Positions 33,697-41,091 of a stretch of DNA of 64,000 nt are shown in pieces. Location of the stretch: contig CALKKS010000015.1 of NCBI GenBank assembly GCA_937995345.1, forward strand, positions 76,167 through 140,166, in the 5' to 3' direction. The notes beneath the pieces are model-generated. The model had not been told where the DNA came from. It saw only the letters and a list, made by a program, of their open reading frames with translations, and did no database searches. The number at the start of each line of letters is the position of its first letter. Positions within the stretch are counted from its first letter, which is position 1. This DNA comes from an uncultured Collinsella sp. Lineage in GTDB: Bacteria > Actinomycetota > Coriobacteriia > Coriobacteriales > Coriobacteriaceae. The position numbers were made by a program, and so were the translations under genes.

Positions 33697-33849
33697 AGGA
33701 TAAATCCCTTCGTTCGCGTGACTGCAAGACGTCCACGCACAGGGGGCGCTGAGACGTATAACGTTCGAGTATTGTACTCACGCAAGCGCAAGCTGATATA
33801 CCAGAACTGGTATCTTAATCGCGATACCACCCGATGCACACACGTCTAG

Positions 33850-33902
33850 CCGGTCCAAACCACCACAATGGGGACAGGCATCTTTGTGGTGGTTTGGACC
33901 GG
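33850..33902. repeat. Palindrome with GGGGACAGGCAT core, copy 1
   Basis: 17-bp arms (CCGGTCCAAACCACCACAA) around GGGGACAGGCATC, 150 nt after the glmS start. A shorter copy lies at 34088-34123 with arms GCCACCACAAAGG. Confidence 0.8.
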
Positions 33903-33927
33903 GGCGGCGCTCTGTCCCGGCGAAAAA

Positions 33928-34064
33928 TCTCGATCTGTAACATCTGGGCCGCAATTAGCCGGCTTAGTGTTACAGGTCGAGACATTACGGTTCGGCCCCT
34001 GCACTATGTCTCGATCTGTAACAGGTAGAGCCGGTTTTGCCGTCCAGATGTTACAGATCGAGAC
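33928..34064. repeat. Two tandem palindromes with CTCGATCTGTAACA arms
   Basis: Units at 33928-33982 and 34007-34064 share TCTCGATCTGTAACA and its complement, and an inner CCGG-type hairpin. Part of a 350-nt block of palindromes (33850-34192) that fills the space between glmS and the LacI gene. No gene in 33697-34254. Confidence 0.8.
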
Positions 34065-34141
34065 AATTGAAGGCCCGGGCAGCTCAAGCCACCACAAAGG
34101 TGCCTGTCCCCTTTGTGGTGGTCGCGCTGGCAACGGCGTTT

Positions 34142-34192
34142 CCCCAGATAAAACCTGCCAAAATAAACCTGTCCCTAATTGGCAGGTTTTGA
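34142..34192. repeat. Palindrome of the GGGACAGGTTTATTTTGGCAGG family, copy 2
   Basis: CCCCAGATAAAACCTGCC followed by AATAAACCTGTCCC and GGCAGGTTTTG; same family as 31562-31594 in the opposite orientation. Its right arm touches the LacI promoter's -35 box. Confidence 0.78.
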
Positions 34193-34219
34193 CACCCTGG
34201 GGGCGGGCGATGCTACAAT
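34191..34219 (+). promoter_or_regulatory. Promoter of LacI gene
   Basis: TTGACA at 34191-34196 and TACAAT at 34214-34219, spaced 17 nt: a near-consensus housekeeping promoter. Start codon is 36 nt further on. Confidence 0.8.
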
Positions 34220-34254
34220 CTGGCTTGTACTTGAAACGCATCAAAGGGGCCGCT

Positions 34255-35388
34255 ATGGCAAAGGTAAAAATCAGCGACGTCGCGCGTGAGGCAGGAGTCT
34301 CGCTGGGCACGGTATCCAACGCGCTCAACCACCCCGAAAAGCTGCGCCCCGAGACCCTCAAGCTCATCAACGAGACCATCAATCGCCTGGGCTACCTGCC
34401 CAACCAAAGCGCTCGTCAATTGGCAGGCGGCACCACGAAGTCCTTTGGCCTCGTCCTCCCCCGCCTCGACCACGGCTTTTCGCTCCAAATTGCCAGCGGT
34501 GCCCACAACGAGGCACGCAAGCACGGCTATGACCTGCTCATCGCCAATGCCGATAACGACGACATTCTCGAGGATCATTACCTGCGCTATTTTATGGGCA
34601 CGCAGATGTCCGGCGTCATGGTTCAGCCCATGGCGTCCCCCGACTGGCACCCCGCCATGGCCAAGATGCCCGTGCCGATCGTCCATCTGGACATCCACTG
34701 TTCCGAGCCCGGCTACTACGTGGCCGCCGACAACGAGGCACAGGGGCGCATTATCGCCGAGCTCGCCATCGCCCGCGGCGCGCACCATATCACCGTTGTG
34801 GGCAGAGCGGCATTCATGCAGCTCACCCTGCGCGTACTTGGCATTCACAAGGCCCTCGCCCTGCATCCCGATATCATAATTGAGGTCATTGACGCCGGCG
34901 AATGGAATACCGCTGCCGACGGCTACGGCATCGGTGCCCAAATCGCCGAGCGCCCCGCGGACGAGCGCCCCGACTTCGTGGTCGGCCTCACCGACGTACT
35001 GGCCTCGGGCGTCATCTCGGCGCTGGTCGATAAAGGCATCTCCGTCCCCGAGCAGGTCCGCGTGGCCGGCTGCGACGGCAACCCACTCGCCTGGAGCGGG
35101 GCGGTCCCGCTCACCACCGTGGCACCCCCAGGCTACGAGATTGGCCGCAAGGGCGTTCAATTGCTCATGGAGCAAATCGAGAACAAGGCGCCGGCGAAGA
35201 CCAAGCGCGTCCGCATCGGCTCTGCCGCGCGCACCGTCACCGCGGTCACAGCCATCGAGGACATCAACCGTCAGGAGCTCGTGCGTCCCTTCTTGCTCGA
35301 GCGCGTAAGTACCCAAAATGCCAAGCCGCACCCGACGGGCCAACCCATGGTCCCGACAACCGACATCAACCTGGGCGCCTACTTGTAA
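34255..35388 (+). CDS. LacI-family transcriptional regulator
   Basis: 377-residue regulator. MAKVKISDVAREAGVSLGTVSNALNHPEKL is the LacI helix-turn-helix with hinge; the periplasmic-binding-protein fold follows (residues about 60-330), with the typical PVPIVHLDIH and AGCDGNPLAW segments. A C-terminal extension of about 40 residues, rich in Thr and Pro, is longer than usual. ATG 34255 follows GGGG in the right place. Its target is not obvious because the downstream gene has its own A+T-rich leader and an unrelated function. A terminator follows at 35389. Confidence 0.93.
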   Translation: MAKVKISDVAREAGVSLGTVSNALNHPEKLRPETLKLINETINRLGYLPNQSARQLAGGTTKSFGLVLPRLDHGFSLQIASGAHNEARKHGYDLLIANADNDDILEDHYLRYFMGTQMSGVMVQPMASPDWHPAMAKMPVPIVHLDIHCSEPGYYVAADNEAQGRIIAELAIARGAHHITVVGRAAFMQLTLRVLGIHKALALHPDIIIEVIDAGEWNTAADGYGIGAQIAERPADERPDFVVGLTDVLASGVISALVDKGISVPEQVRVAGCDGNPLAWSGAVPLTTVAPPGYEIGRKGVQLLMEQIENKAPAKTKRVRIGSAARTVTAVTAIEDINRQELVRPFLLERVSTQNAKPHPTGQPMVPTTDINLGAYL

Positions 35389-35432
35389 CAAAAAAACGCC
35401 GCAACGGAAACAGGCCCGCTGCGGCGTTTTTT
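35389..35432. terminator. LacI gene terminator (bidirectional)
   Basis: AAAAAACGCCGCA paired with TGCGGCGTTTTTT around a 17-nt loop, directly after the stop codon; T-runs on both strands. Confidence 0.88.
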
Positions 35433-35604
35433 ACTGGCCCCATGCGCCCTCCCCGTTTAGCCGGACCTGCGGCTATGGATATTTATGGAATGTAATCCAT
35501 TTTTCATTAACTTTTTTGTTAAAATAGACTCAATTCTATATTTTTAGATATTTCCTATAAGTATTGATTTTGCTCCAGTTTTTTCTCGCCAAGAAAGGGG
35601 TTTC

Positions 35605-36810
35605 ATGAATCTGATTGATCGCAAACAGTACCTCGACTGGCTCATTTCGTGGGAAGACTCACACGTCATCAAGGTCGTTTCGGGCGTGCGAAGGTCCGGC
35701 AAATCAAAGCTATTCGAAATCTACCGTAGCTACCTGCGCGACCATGGAACCACAGATGCCCAGGTTATATCCCTCAACTTTGAAGATCTGGAGTTCGAGT
35801 CTCTTACGTCGTATAGAGCACTCTACGACTACGTTTCCGCCAGACTCGTCCCCGATAAGATGAACTACGTTTTTCTGGACGAGATACAGCATGTCGAGCA
35901 CTTCGAAAAAGCCGTCGACAGCCTGTTTATCAAAGACAATGTCGATCTCTACATAACCGGTTCCAACGCCTATCTGCTCTCGAGCGAGCTGGCAACCTTA
36001 CTATCCGGTCGCTACGTAGAGCTCAAGATGCTGCCCCTCTCCTTTAAAGAGTTTTGCTCGGCAAAAACCAATGGCGGAAAGGCTCCTACCCAGCTGTTTG
36101 ACGAGTACATCACCCGGGGCTCCTTTCCCTTTATCGCCGAAACGGGTATCCAAGGCTCCCAGGTGCGCGATTACCTTATGAGCCTCTACGACACCATAGT
36201 CATACGCGACGTTATCGAACGCCTGAAGGTCTCGGACGTCTCGACCCTGCGCGATATCACCAAGTTCCTACTCCATAGCATTGGAAACCGGATCTCGATT
36301 AAAAAAATCTCCGACACGCTCTCGTCCAACGGCAACAAAACCGACCAGAAAACCGTAGCCAAGTACCTCAAAGGCTTAACAGACAGTCTCGTGCTGTATT
36401 CAGCGCCGCGCTACAACGTACGCGGTCGACAGTTTCTTACAACAAACGGCAAATACTATGCCGTTGACCTTGGACTTAGAGGCGCTCTTGTCAAAACCCA
36501 AAGCAGCGATATCGGTCATATCCTCGAAAATGTTGTTTATCTCGAGCTCCTACGCCGTGGATACGACGTCTACGTGGGCGATATCGACGGCGGGGAAATC
36601 GATTTTGTTGCCCTAAACTCAGACGAGACAGCCTATTTTCAGGTTTCAGCCACAACCCTCGACGAAACCACCCTCAATCGAGAGTTGGCCCCCTTTAAGA
36701 AAGTCCGAGACAACTACCCCAAGACACTTCTTACGCTCGACACGCTGTTTGCGGACGCGAACTACGAAGGAGTCCGCAAGCGCAACGTGATCGACTGGCT
36801 CCTGGAATAA
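35605..36810 (+). CDS. AAA-type ATPase with DUF4143 C-terminus
   Basis: 401-residue ATPase of the AAA_14/DUF4143 family, common in bacteria and archaea and often strain-specific. GVRRSGKSKL (Walker A, about residues 27-36), NYVFLDEIQHVE (Walker B), LYITGSNAYLLS (sensor 1) and the C-terminal DUF4143 nuclease-like fold (GEIDFVALNSDETAYFQVS with ExxD/QxS-like residues) are visible. The DNA from 35460 is markedly more A+T rich than neighbours and the gene uses more A/T-ending codons, consistent with recent acquisition. Function in the family is unknown; the C-terminus looks like a restriction-type nuclease core. Confidence 0.88.
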   Translation: MNLIDRKQYLDWLISWEDSHVIKVVSGVRRSGKSKLFEIYRSYLRDHGTTDAQVISLNFEDLEFESLTSYRALYDYVSARLVPDKMNYVFLDEIQHVEHFEKAVDSLFIKDNVDLYITGSNAYLLSSELATLLSGRYVELKMLPLSFKEFCSAKTNGGKAPTQLFDEYITRGSFPFIAETGIQGSQVRDYLMSLYDTIVIRDVIERLKVSDVSTLRDITKFLLHSIGNRISIKKISDTLSSNGNKTDQKTVAKYLKGLTDSLVLYSAPRYNVRGRQFLTTNGKYYAVDLGLRGALVKTQSSDIGHILENVVYLELLRRGYDVYVGDIDGGEIDFVALNSDETAYFQVSATTLDETTLNRELAPFKKVRDNYPKTLLTLDTLFADANYEGVRKRNVIDWLLE

Positions 36811-36870
36811 CTTGTAGCGTCATAACCCTCCGCCAGCTCCTTACCAAGGCCGCAGCCCCAGTCGCTTAAA

Positions 36871-36925
36871 GCACAATGCCCCTCTTATCGGTCAAAACAG
36901 CAATCTTGGCGTGATAAGAGGGGCT
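36871..36925. repeat. Hairpin after the AAA ATPase gene
   Basis: GCCCCTCTTATC and GATAAGAGGGGC form a 12-bp stem with a 27-nt loop, 60 nt downstream of the ATPase gene. It has no T-run. The rest of 36811-37011 holds no gene. Confidence 0.55.
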
Positions 36926-37011
36926 GACTGCGTCAGCGCCTCCACGCGGGCGCCGTTGCCGTCACCGTCCCGCGGGATCGGGCGCGGGGCATGGCGACTC
37001 GTGTGCAAACG

Positions 37012-37662
37012 CTAGTGCACGGCCCTGACCGCCGCCGTCAGATCGAACAACGAATCGAGCACGGCCTCGCAGCCGTCCACCACATCCTGCGGCAGCGGCA
37101 CAATGTCGGGAACGGCAAAGACATGGCATCCCGCCGTGATGCCCGAGACGCAGCCGTTGCGCGAGTCCTCGACCACAGCGCACTCCTCGGGAGCAAAACC
37201 CGCACGCTTGCAGGCCAGCAGGTACATCTCGGGGTCGGGCTTGCCATGCTCGACCTCCTCGCCGCAGGTCACCGTCTCAAACTTGTTGAACAGGCCGACC
37301 ATCTTAAGGTTGCGCTCGGCCGTAACGTGGCGCGACGACGTCGCTAGGCCCACGTGATAGCCCGCAGCCAGCAGCTCGTCTATGCACTCGGCAGCGCCGG
37401 CCTTAAGCTCCAGCTCGGTCTTGACCATCTCGTCGCGAATCTCCTTGTGGCGGACATAAATCGCCTCGGCGGTCTCGTGGCTACCGTAGTGCTCCTCGAG
37501 AATGCCCATGACATCTACCAGCGTACGGCCGATAAACTGATGAATCAGCGCGTCATCAATCGCGAGCCCCAGCTCGGCAGCGCCCGCCTTCCACGCCTTA
37601 ATACCCAGTCGCTCGGTGTCGACCAGCGTTCCATCCATATCAAAAATGACAGCCTTGATCAT
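37012..37662 (-). CDS. HAD-superfamily phosphatase (beta-phosphoglucomutase-like)
   Basis: 216-residue HAD hydrolase. DMDGTLVDTE is motif I (two catalytic Asp), the helical cap domain follows (residues about 18-85), ATSSRH is motif II, and GKPDPEMYLLACK with VEDSRNG is motif III/IV. The small cap and this set are shared by beta-phosphoglucomutase, phosphoglycolate phosphatase and broad-spectrum sugar phosphatases; the exact substrate is unclear. ATG 37662 has GGGGGGACC upstream; a longer reading starts 24 nt earlier. Next to a palindromic operator at 37716-37734. Confidence 0.9.
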   Translation of the reverse strand: MIKAVIFDMDGTLVDTERLGIKAWKAGAAELGLAIDDALIHQFIGRTLVDVMGILEEHYGSHETAEAIYVRHKEIRDEMVKTELELKAGAAECIDELLAAGYHVGLATSSRHVTAERNLKMVGLFNKFETVTCGEEVEHGKPDPEMYLLACKRAGFAPEECAVVEDSRNGCVSGITAGCHVFAVPDIVPLPQDVVDGCEAVLDSLFDLTAAVRAVH

Positions 37663-37715
37663 TTCGGTCCCCCCAATGGCTTGCATTGCCGCTACTCTAC
37701 CGCACTTTACGAACT

Positions 37716-37734
37716 TGTATATAACGTATATACA
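37716..37734. promoter_or_regulatory. Perfect palindromic operator TGTATATA-ACG-TATATACA
   Basis: 19-nt inverted repeat with perfect 8-nt arms between the divergent HAD phosphatase and larE genes, 54 nt from one start and 94 nt from the other. A GntR/MarR-type regulator would fit; none is adjacent. Confidence 0.7.
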
Positions 37735-37827
37735 TATTGCACTTTCGTTACATAGATAGAAGTCTTATGGCGAGCGGCTCGGTAGGATTATAGTTTCGTC
37801 CGAGCTTTCAACTGTAAGGAACGTTTC

Positions 37828-38706
37828 ATGCTTTCAGACACCACCGCACCCGCAGAGGAGCTTCAGAACAAACTCGCAGCGCTCGAGCAGCTGCTTTTGG
37901 CATATGGACGCGTCGCCATCGGCTTTTCCGGCGGCGTCGACAGCAGCTTTTTGGCCGCCGTTTGCTCCCGCATCATGCCCGCCAACACCCTTCTCGTCCA
38001 TCTCACCACGCCGCTCATCGGCACGCCCGAGCAGGCTTCGTTTGAGCGATCTGTTGACAGACAAGCCGATGAGGGCCCGCATTTTAAGCTTCCGGTGCTT
38101 AATCTTTCGGTTGACCAGCTCCAGCTTCCCCAGGTTGCCCGCAATGACGCCGACCGCTGCTATCACTGCAAGCGCGCCGGCTTCACCGCCATCGTCAACC
38201 ACGCCAAGTCACTGGGTTTCCCCACCGTCATCGACGGCAGCAACGCGAGCGACCGCGGCGACTACCGCCCCGGCATGCGTGCCGCCGAGGAACTCGGCGT
38301 GCGCTCGCCTCTTATGGAGGTCGGCTTTACCAAGGAAGAGGAGCGCGAGCTGCTGCGCGCATGGGGCTATCCCGTCTGGAATCTGCCCGCCGGCGCCTGT
38401 CTCGCCACGCGAATCCCCACAGGCGAGGAGCTTACACGCGAGAAGGTCGACCTGATTCGCGCCTGCGAGGATTACCTGCACGACCTTGACCTTTCGCAGG
38501 TCCGCGCGCGCCTGGTCGGCGGCTGCATGCATATCGAAGCAGCCCCGTCCGACGTCGCCAAGATTGCCGCCCTCGGTGGCGCCCCAGTCGACGCCGAAGG
38601 CAAAACCCCGCTGCCCGCCGCCATAGAGTCCGCGCTGCGCGAGCTGGGCTGCACCCGCATCTCCCCCGAGGTCACCCCCTACATCCACGGAGCCATGAAT
38701 CGATAA
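37828..38706 (+). CDS. larE: ATP-dependent sacrificial sulfur transferase LarE
   Basis: 292-residue PP-loop enzyme that activates and donates sulfur to make the nickel-pincer nucleotide cofactor of lactate racemase. SGGVDSS at 34-40 is the ATP-binding loop; Cys111 and Cys114 (CYHCK) and Cys191 in PAGACLATRIPTG are visible. Cys191 corresponds to the sacrificial Cys (Cys176 in L. plantarum LarE); extra Cys suggest a possible [4Fe-4S]-dependent variant. LarA, LarB and LarC are absent from this window, so it either works with distant partners or serves another racemase of the family. ATG 37828 follows AAGGAACG. Confidence 0.9.
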   Translation: MLSDTTAPAEELQNKLAALEQLLLAYGRVAIGFSGGVDSSFLAAVCSRIMPANTLLVHLTTPLIGTPEQASFERSVDRQADEGPHFKLPVLNLSVDQLQLPQVARNDADRCYHCKRAGFTAIVNHAKSLGFPTVIDGSNASDRGDYRPGMRAAEELGVRSPLMEVGFTKEEERELLRAWGYPVWNLPAGACLATRIPTGEELTREKVDLIRACEDYLHDLDLSQVRARLVGGCMHIEAAPSDVAKIAALGGAPVDAEGKTPLPAAIESALRELGCTRISPEVTPYIHGAMNR

Positions 38707-38722
38707 GCAACGCCCCAATAAG

Positions 38723-38788
38723 TTGCGGTGAAATAGTTCCTGTTTAACGGCTTTTTGCGCCCAAACAGGAACTATTCCACCGCAACTT
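38723..38788. repeat. Palindrome with GTTGCGGTG arms
   Basis: AGTTGCGGTGAAATAGTTCCTG pairs with its complement around an about 20-nt loop. Arms related to those of the third unit of the composite repeat (12166-12234, 39077-39098). Confidence 0.8.
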
Positions 38789-38796
38789 CGTTGATA

Positions 38797-38844
38797 AACC
38801 TACCAAAAAGGGACAGGTTTATTTTGGCAGGTTTTATCTGGGGA
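38797..38844. repeat. Palindrome of the GGGACAGGTTTATTTTGGCAGG family, copy 3
   Basis: ACCTACCAAAAAGGGACAGG followed by TTTATTTTGGCAGG and TTTTATCTGGGG. Close match to the copy at 31562-31594. A partial copy is at 39571-39606. Confidence 0.78.
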
Positions 38845-38861
38845 AGCATCGCAAAACGCTC

Positions 38862-39030
38862 GTCTCTCTAAAACGCAACGCATCTCTCTAACTTTAGAGA
38901 GTTAAGTATCTTGTTTTAGAGAGATATTTAGAGAGATAACTAGAACCCGCTGGTAGACCACCTGAAGCTACCTCTCTAACCACCTTTCGCTTTAGAGAGA
39001 CATTTAGAGAGACGGGCATGATCTCTCTAG
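38862..39030. repeat. Cluster of TCTCTCTAA / TTAGAGAGA motifs
   Basis: At least nine copies of an 8-9-mer, TCTCTCTAA in either orientation, in 170 nt (38863, 38883, 38893, 38915, 38928, 38972, 38992, 39004, 39022). Several pairs face each other and could form small hairpins. No repeat-spacer regularity, so not CRISPR. No gene in 38707-39687. Confidence 0.7.
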
Positions 39031-39077
39031 CCTGCGACTTCCGCACCCCCCCCTCTGCAGCCCCAAGGGCAAATCCA

Positions 39078-39407
39078 GGAACTATTTCACCGCAACTTCC
39101 AAATGATCATTCGAAGCCGGTTGCCTTGAACCGTGAATCGGACTGCTCGCCACGAAATGGGCCTATTTACTACGTTTCGCTGGCCACCCTCGACCATGCC
39201 GAAAAACACGAAATTAAAACCGCAGGTAGACGGCTTGCCGATTTTCAGAAAACACGGCTATGGTCGACCGGTGCGGGTCAAACGTAGTAGATAGGCCGTT
39301 TTTGTGGCGCGACACCAGATCGGTCTTTTTGGACGGGACTTTTTGACTATTTGCGCCAGCCTAGTTGCCCAACTAGGCAAAAAAGCCCCGTCCCAAATTA
39401 GCTAATT
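39078..39407 (-). repeat. Composite palindromic repeat, copy 2
   Basis: Same three units as at 11857-12236 but inverted: a half GTTGCGGTG arm, CCTATTTACTACGTTT paired with AAACGTAGTAGATAGG around a conserved core with GGCAAGC and CTACCTGCGGTTT, then GGGACTTTTTGACTA paired with the GCCCCGTCCC arm. Separated by the same types of linkers. Orientation relative to copy 1 is reversed. Confidence 0.75.
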
Positions 39408-39436
39408 CAGGTTGAGCATAAGTGAGCGAGCAGGTT

Positions 39437-39533
39437 CCGGGTGCGGCTAGGTGACGTGAAACAAGCGGGCGCTGACCTTTTGGTCGCGCCCGTGAAGTTG
39501 AACGTCAGATTGCCGTGCCCGGGGCCCGCGCAG
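39437..39533. repeat. Palindromic repeat with TGACGT core, copy 3
   Basis: Conserved core GGTGACGTGAAA, GGGCGCTGACC and AACGTCAGATTG as in copies at 24392 and 31704, but the outer arms are different (CCGGGTGCGGC paired with GCCGTGCCCGG), with pairing kept. Confidence 0.72.
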
Positions 39534-39611
39534 CGCCAAGCAGTTACGCCGTTTGTAAAACGGCGTAACCCATAGGTTTATTTTGGCAGGTTTTATCTGG
39601 GGAAACATAGA

Positions 39612-39648
39612 CAGGGCCGCAACGTCGCATGGCGTTGCGGCCCTTTTC
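39612..39648 (+). terminator. Terminator of uncertain ownership
   Basis: Stem AGGGCCGCAAC/GTTGCGGCCCT with a TTTT tail on the plus strand, 40 nt beyond the 3' end of the EIIA gene on the other strand. It may shield the PTS operon from larE-side transcripts; little T-run in the minus direction. Confidence 0.65.
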
Positions 39649-39687
39649 CTTGGAGAAGGATCAATTGATTGAGCGGGCGGGTTACAC

Positions 39688-40140
39688 CTAACCCTCGAGC
39701 CCGGCGTTAATAAGCTCCGCGATCTCGACGGGATCGGTGCTCGCGCGCACCTTGTCGCGGAAGCCGGCGTCCATCAGCATCACGGCAGCCTTTGAAAGCA
39801 GACGTAGATGCGTGGTTCCAGCTTCGCCGGCAGGCACGTACAGCGCAAGCGTGACATCGACGGGCACGCCGTCAAAGCTCGGCCACTCGACGGGCTCGGC
39901 CAGCTTGAGCACGGCAACGCCCGGCGCATGGATCGCGTCGCTCTTGGCATGCGGAACAGCAAACCCGGCGACAAGGCCAGTCTCGGCCTCGTTTTCGCGA
40001 GCAATAAAAGCCGCCTCTACAGCAGATGCGTCATCGGCAAAACCGAGCTCAACAGCCTGCTCAGACAGATAATGCAACGCGTCCTCGCGCGAGGCGGCGG
40101 CGTGGCCAATCGTCACTTGGTTGGCAGATACAAATCCCAT
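39688..40140 (-). CDS. PTS EIIA component (fructose/mannitol type)
   Basis: 150-residue EIIA of the PTS. It takes phosphate from HPr on His64 (VPHAKSD) and passes it to EIIB. The overall length and the TTHLRLLSK segment are typical of EIIA-fructose/PtsN-type domains. It is the last gene of the sugar operon, separated by 12 nt from the transketolase C-subunit gene, with GGGAGGG before the ATG. That position, far from the EIIBC gene but in the same transcript, suggests it serves that permease. Confidence 0.92.
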   Translation of the reverse strand: MGFVSANQVTIGHAAASREDALHYLSEQAVELGFADDASAVEAAFIARENEAETGLVAGFAVPHAKSDAIHAPGVAVLKLAEPVEWPSFDGVPVDVTLALYVPAGEAGTTHLRLLSKAAVMLMDAGFRDKVRASTDPVEIAELINAGLEG

Positions 40141-40152
40141 GGAAAGCCCTCC

Positions 40153-41091
40153 CTACAACACGGACCTGACCGCGGCTTCGATGCCGTCGGCGTCCAAACC
40201 GTACTTATGCAGCAAGTCGACCGCAGGACCGGACTCGCCGTACACATCGCGCACGCCGACGCGGCGCATGGGCACCGGGTGCTGCTCTGTGAGCACCGAG
40301 GCAACGGCCTCGCCAAGACCGCCGACAATCGAATGCTCCTCTGCGGTGACCACGCGACCGGTCTTCTTGGCGCTGGCAACCACCAGACGCTCATCAAGCG
40401 GCTTGATCGTGTGCATGTTGATGACCTCGGCGTCGATGCCATCGGCAGCGAGCGCCTCGGCTGCCTCGAGCGCCTCGGCAACCATAAGGCCACACGCGAC
40501 GATCGTGACATCGGAACCCTCGCGCACGACCACGCCGCGACCAATCTTGAACTCATAGTCCTCGTGATCGTTGATAACCGGCGTAGCCAGGCGGCCAAAA
40601 CGCATGTAGACCGGGCCCTCAAACTCATAGGCGGCGCGCACGCAGGCGCGAGCCTCGATGTCATCGGCAGGAACGATCACCGTCATACCCGGAATCGTGC
40701 GCATGAGCGCGATGTCCTCGCAGCACTGATGCGTAGCGCCGTCCTCGCCCACCGAAATGCCGGCATGGGTGGCGCCAACCTTGACGTTGAGGTGCGGGTA
40801 GCCAATGGAATTGCGGACCTGCTCGTAGGCGCGACCAGCGGCAAACATCGCAAAGGTGCTCGCAAAAGCAACGCGGCCCGTGGTCGCGATGCCGGCGGCA
40901 AGACCCATCAGGTTGCTCTCGGCGATACCGGCATCGTAAAAGCGCTCAGGGTGGGCAGCCTTAAACTTACCCGTCTGCGTAGCGGCAGCCAGGTCGGCAT
41001 CGAGCACTACAAAGTCATCGTGCTCATTGCCCAGCTCGACAAGTGCCTCGCCATAGCTAACGCGCGTGGCGACTTTCTTGACCTCTGCCAT
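40153..41091 (-). CDS. Transketolase, C-terminal subunit
   Basis: 312-residue second half of a split transketolase: pyrimidine-binding domain (residues about 1-170, ATRVSYGEALVELGNEHDDFV and EDGATHQCCEDIALMRTIPGM) and the C-terminal regulatory/interface domain. It pairs with the N-terminal subunit encoded just upstream; its ATG overlaps that gene's stop by one base (TAATG), showing translational coupling. Transketolase moves two-carbon units between sugar phosphates. Split two-gene forms are common in anaerobes. Confidence 0.94.
   Translation of the reverse strand: MAEVKKVATRVSYGEALVELGNEHDDFVVLDADLAAATQTGKFKAAHPERFYDAGIAESNLMGLAAGIATTGRVAFASTFAMFAAGRAYEQVRNSIGYPHLNVKVGATHAGISVGEDGATHQCCEDIALMRTIPGMTVIVPADDIEARACVRAAYEFEGPVYMRFGRLATPVINDHEDYEFKIGRGVVVREGSDVTIVACGLMVAEALEAAEALAADGIDAEVINMHTIKPLDERLVVASAKKTGRVVTAEEHSIVGGLGEAVASVLTEQHPVPMRRVGVRDVYGESGPAVDLLHKYGLDADGIEAAVRSVL

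Noticed and set aside
33697..33849. glmS ribozyme
   Set aside because: The leader is too short and lacks the ribozyme core; this class is mainly known from Firmicutes.
38862..39030. CRISPR array
   Set aside because: The 8-9-mer occurs in both orientations with irregular spacing, no constant repeat length of 25-37 nt, and no cas gene nearby.
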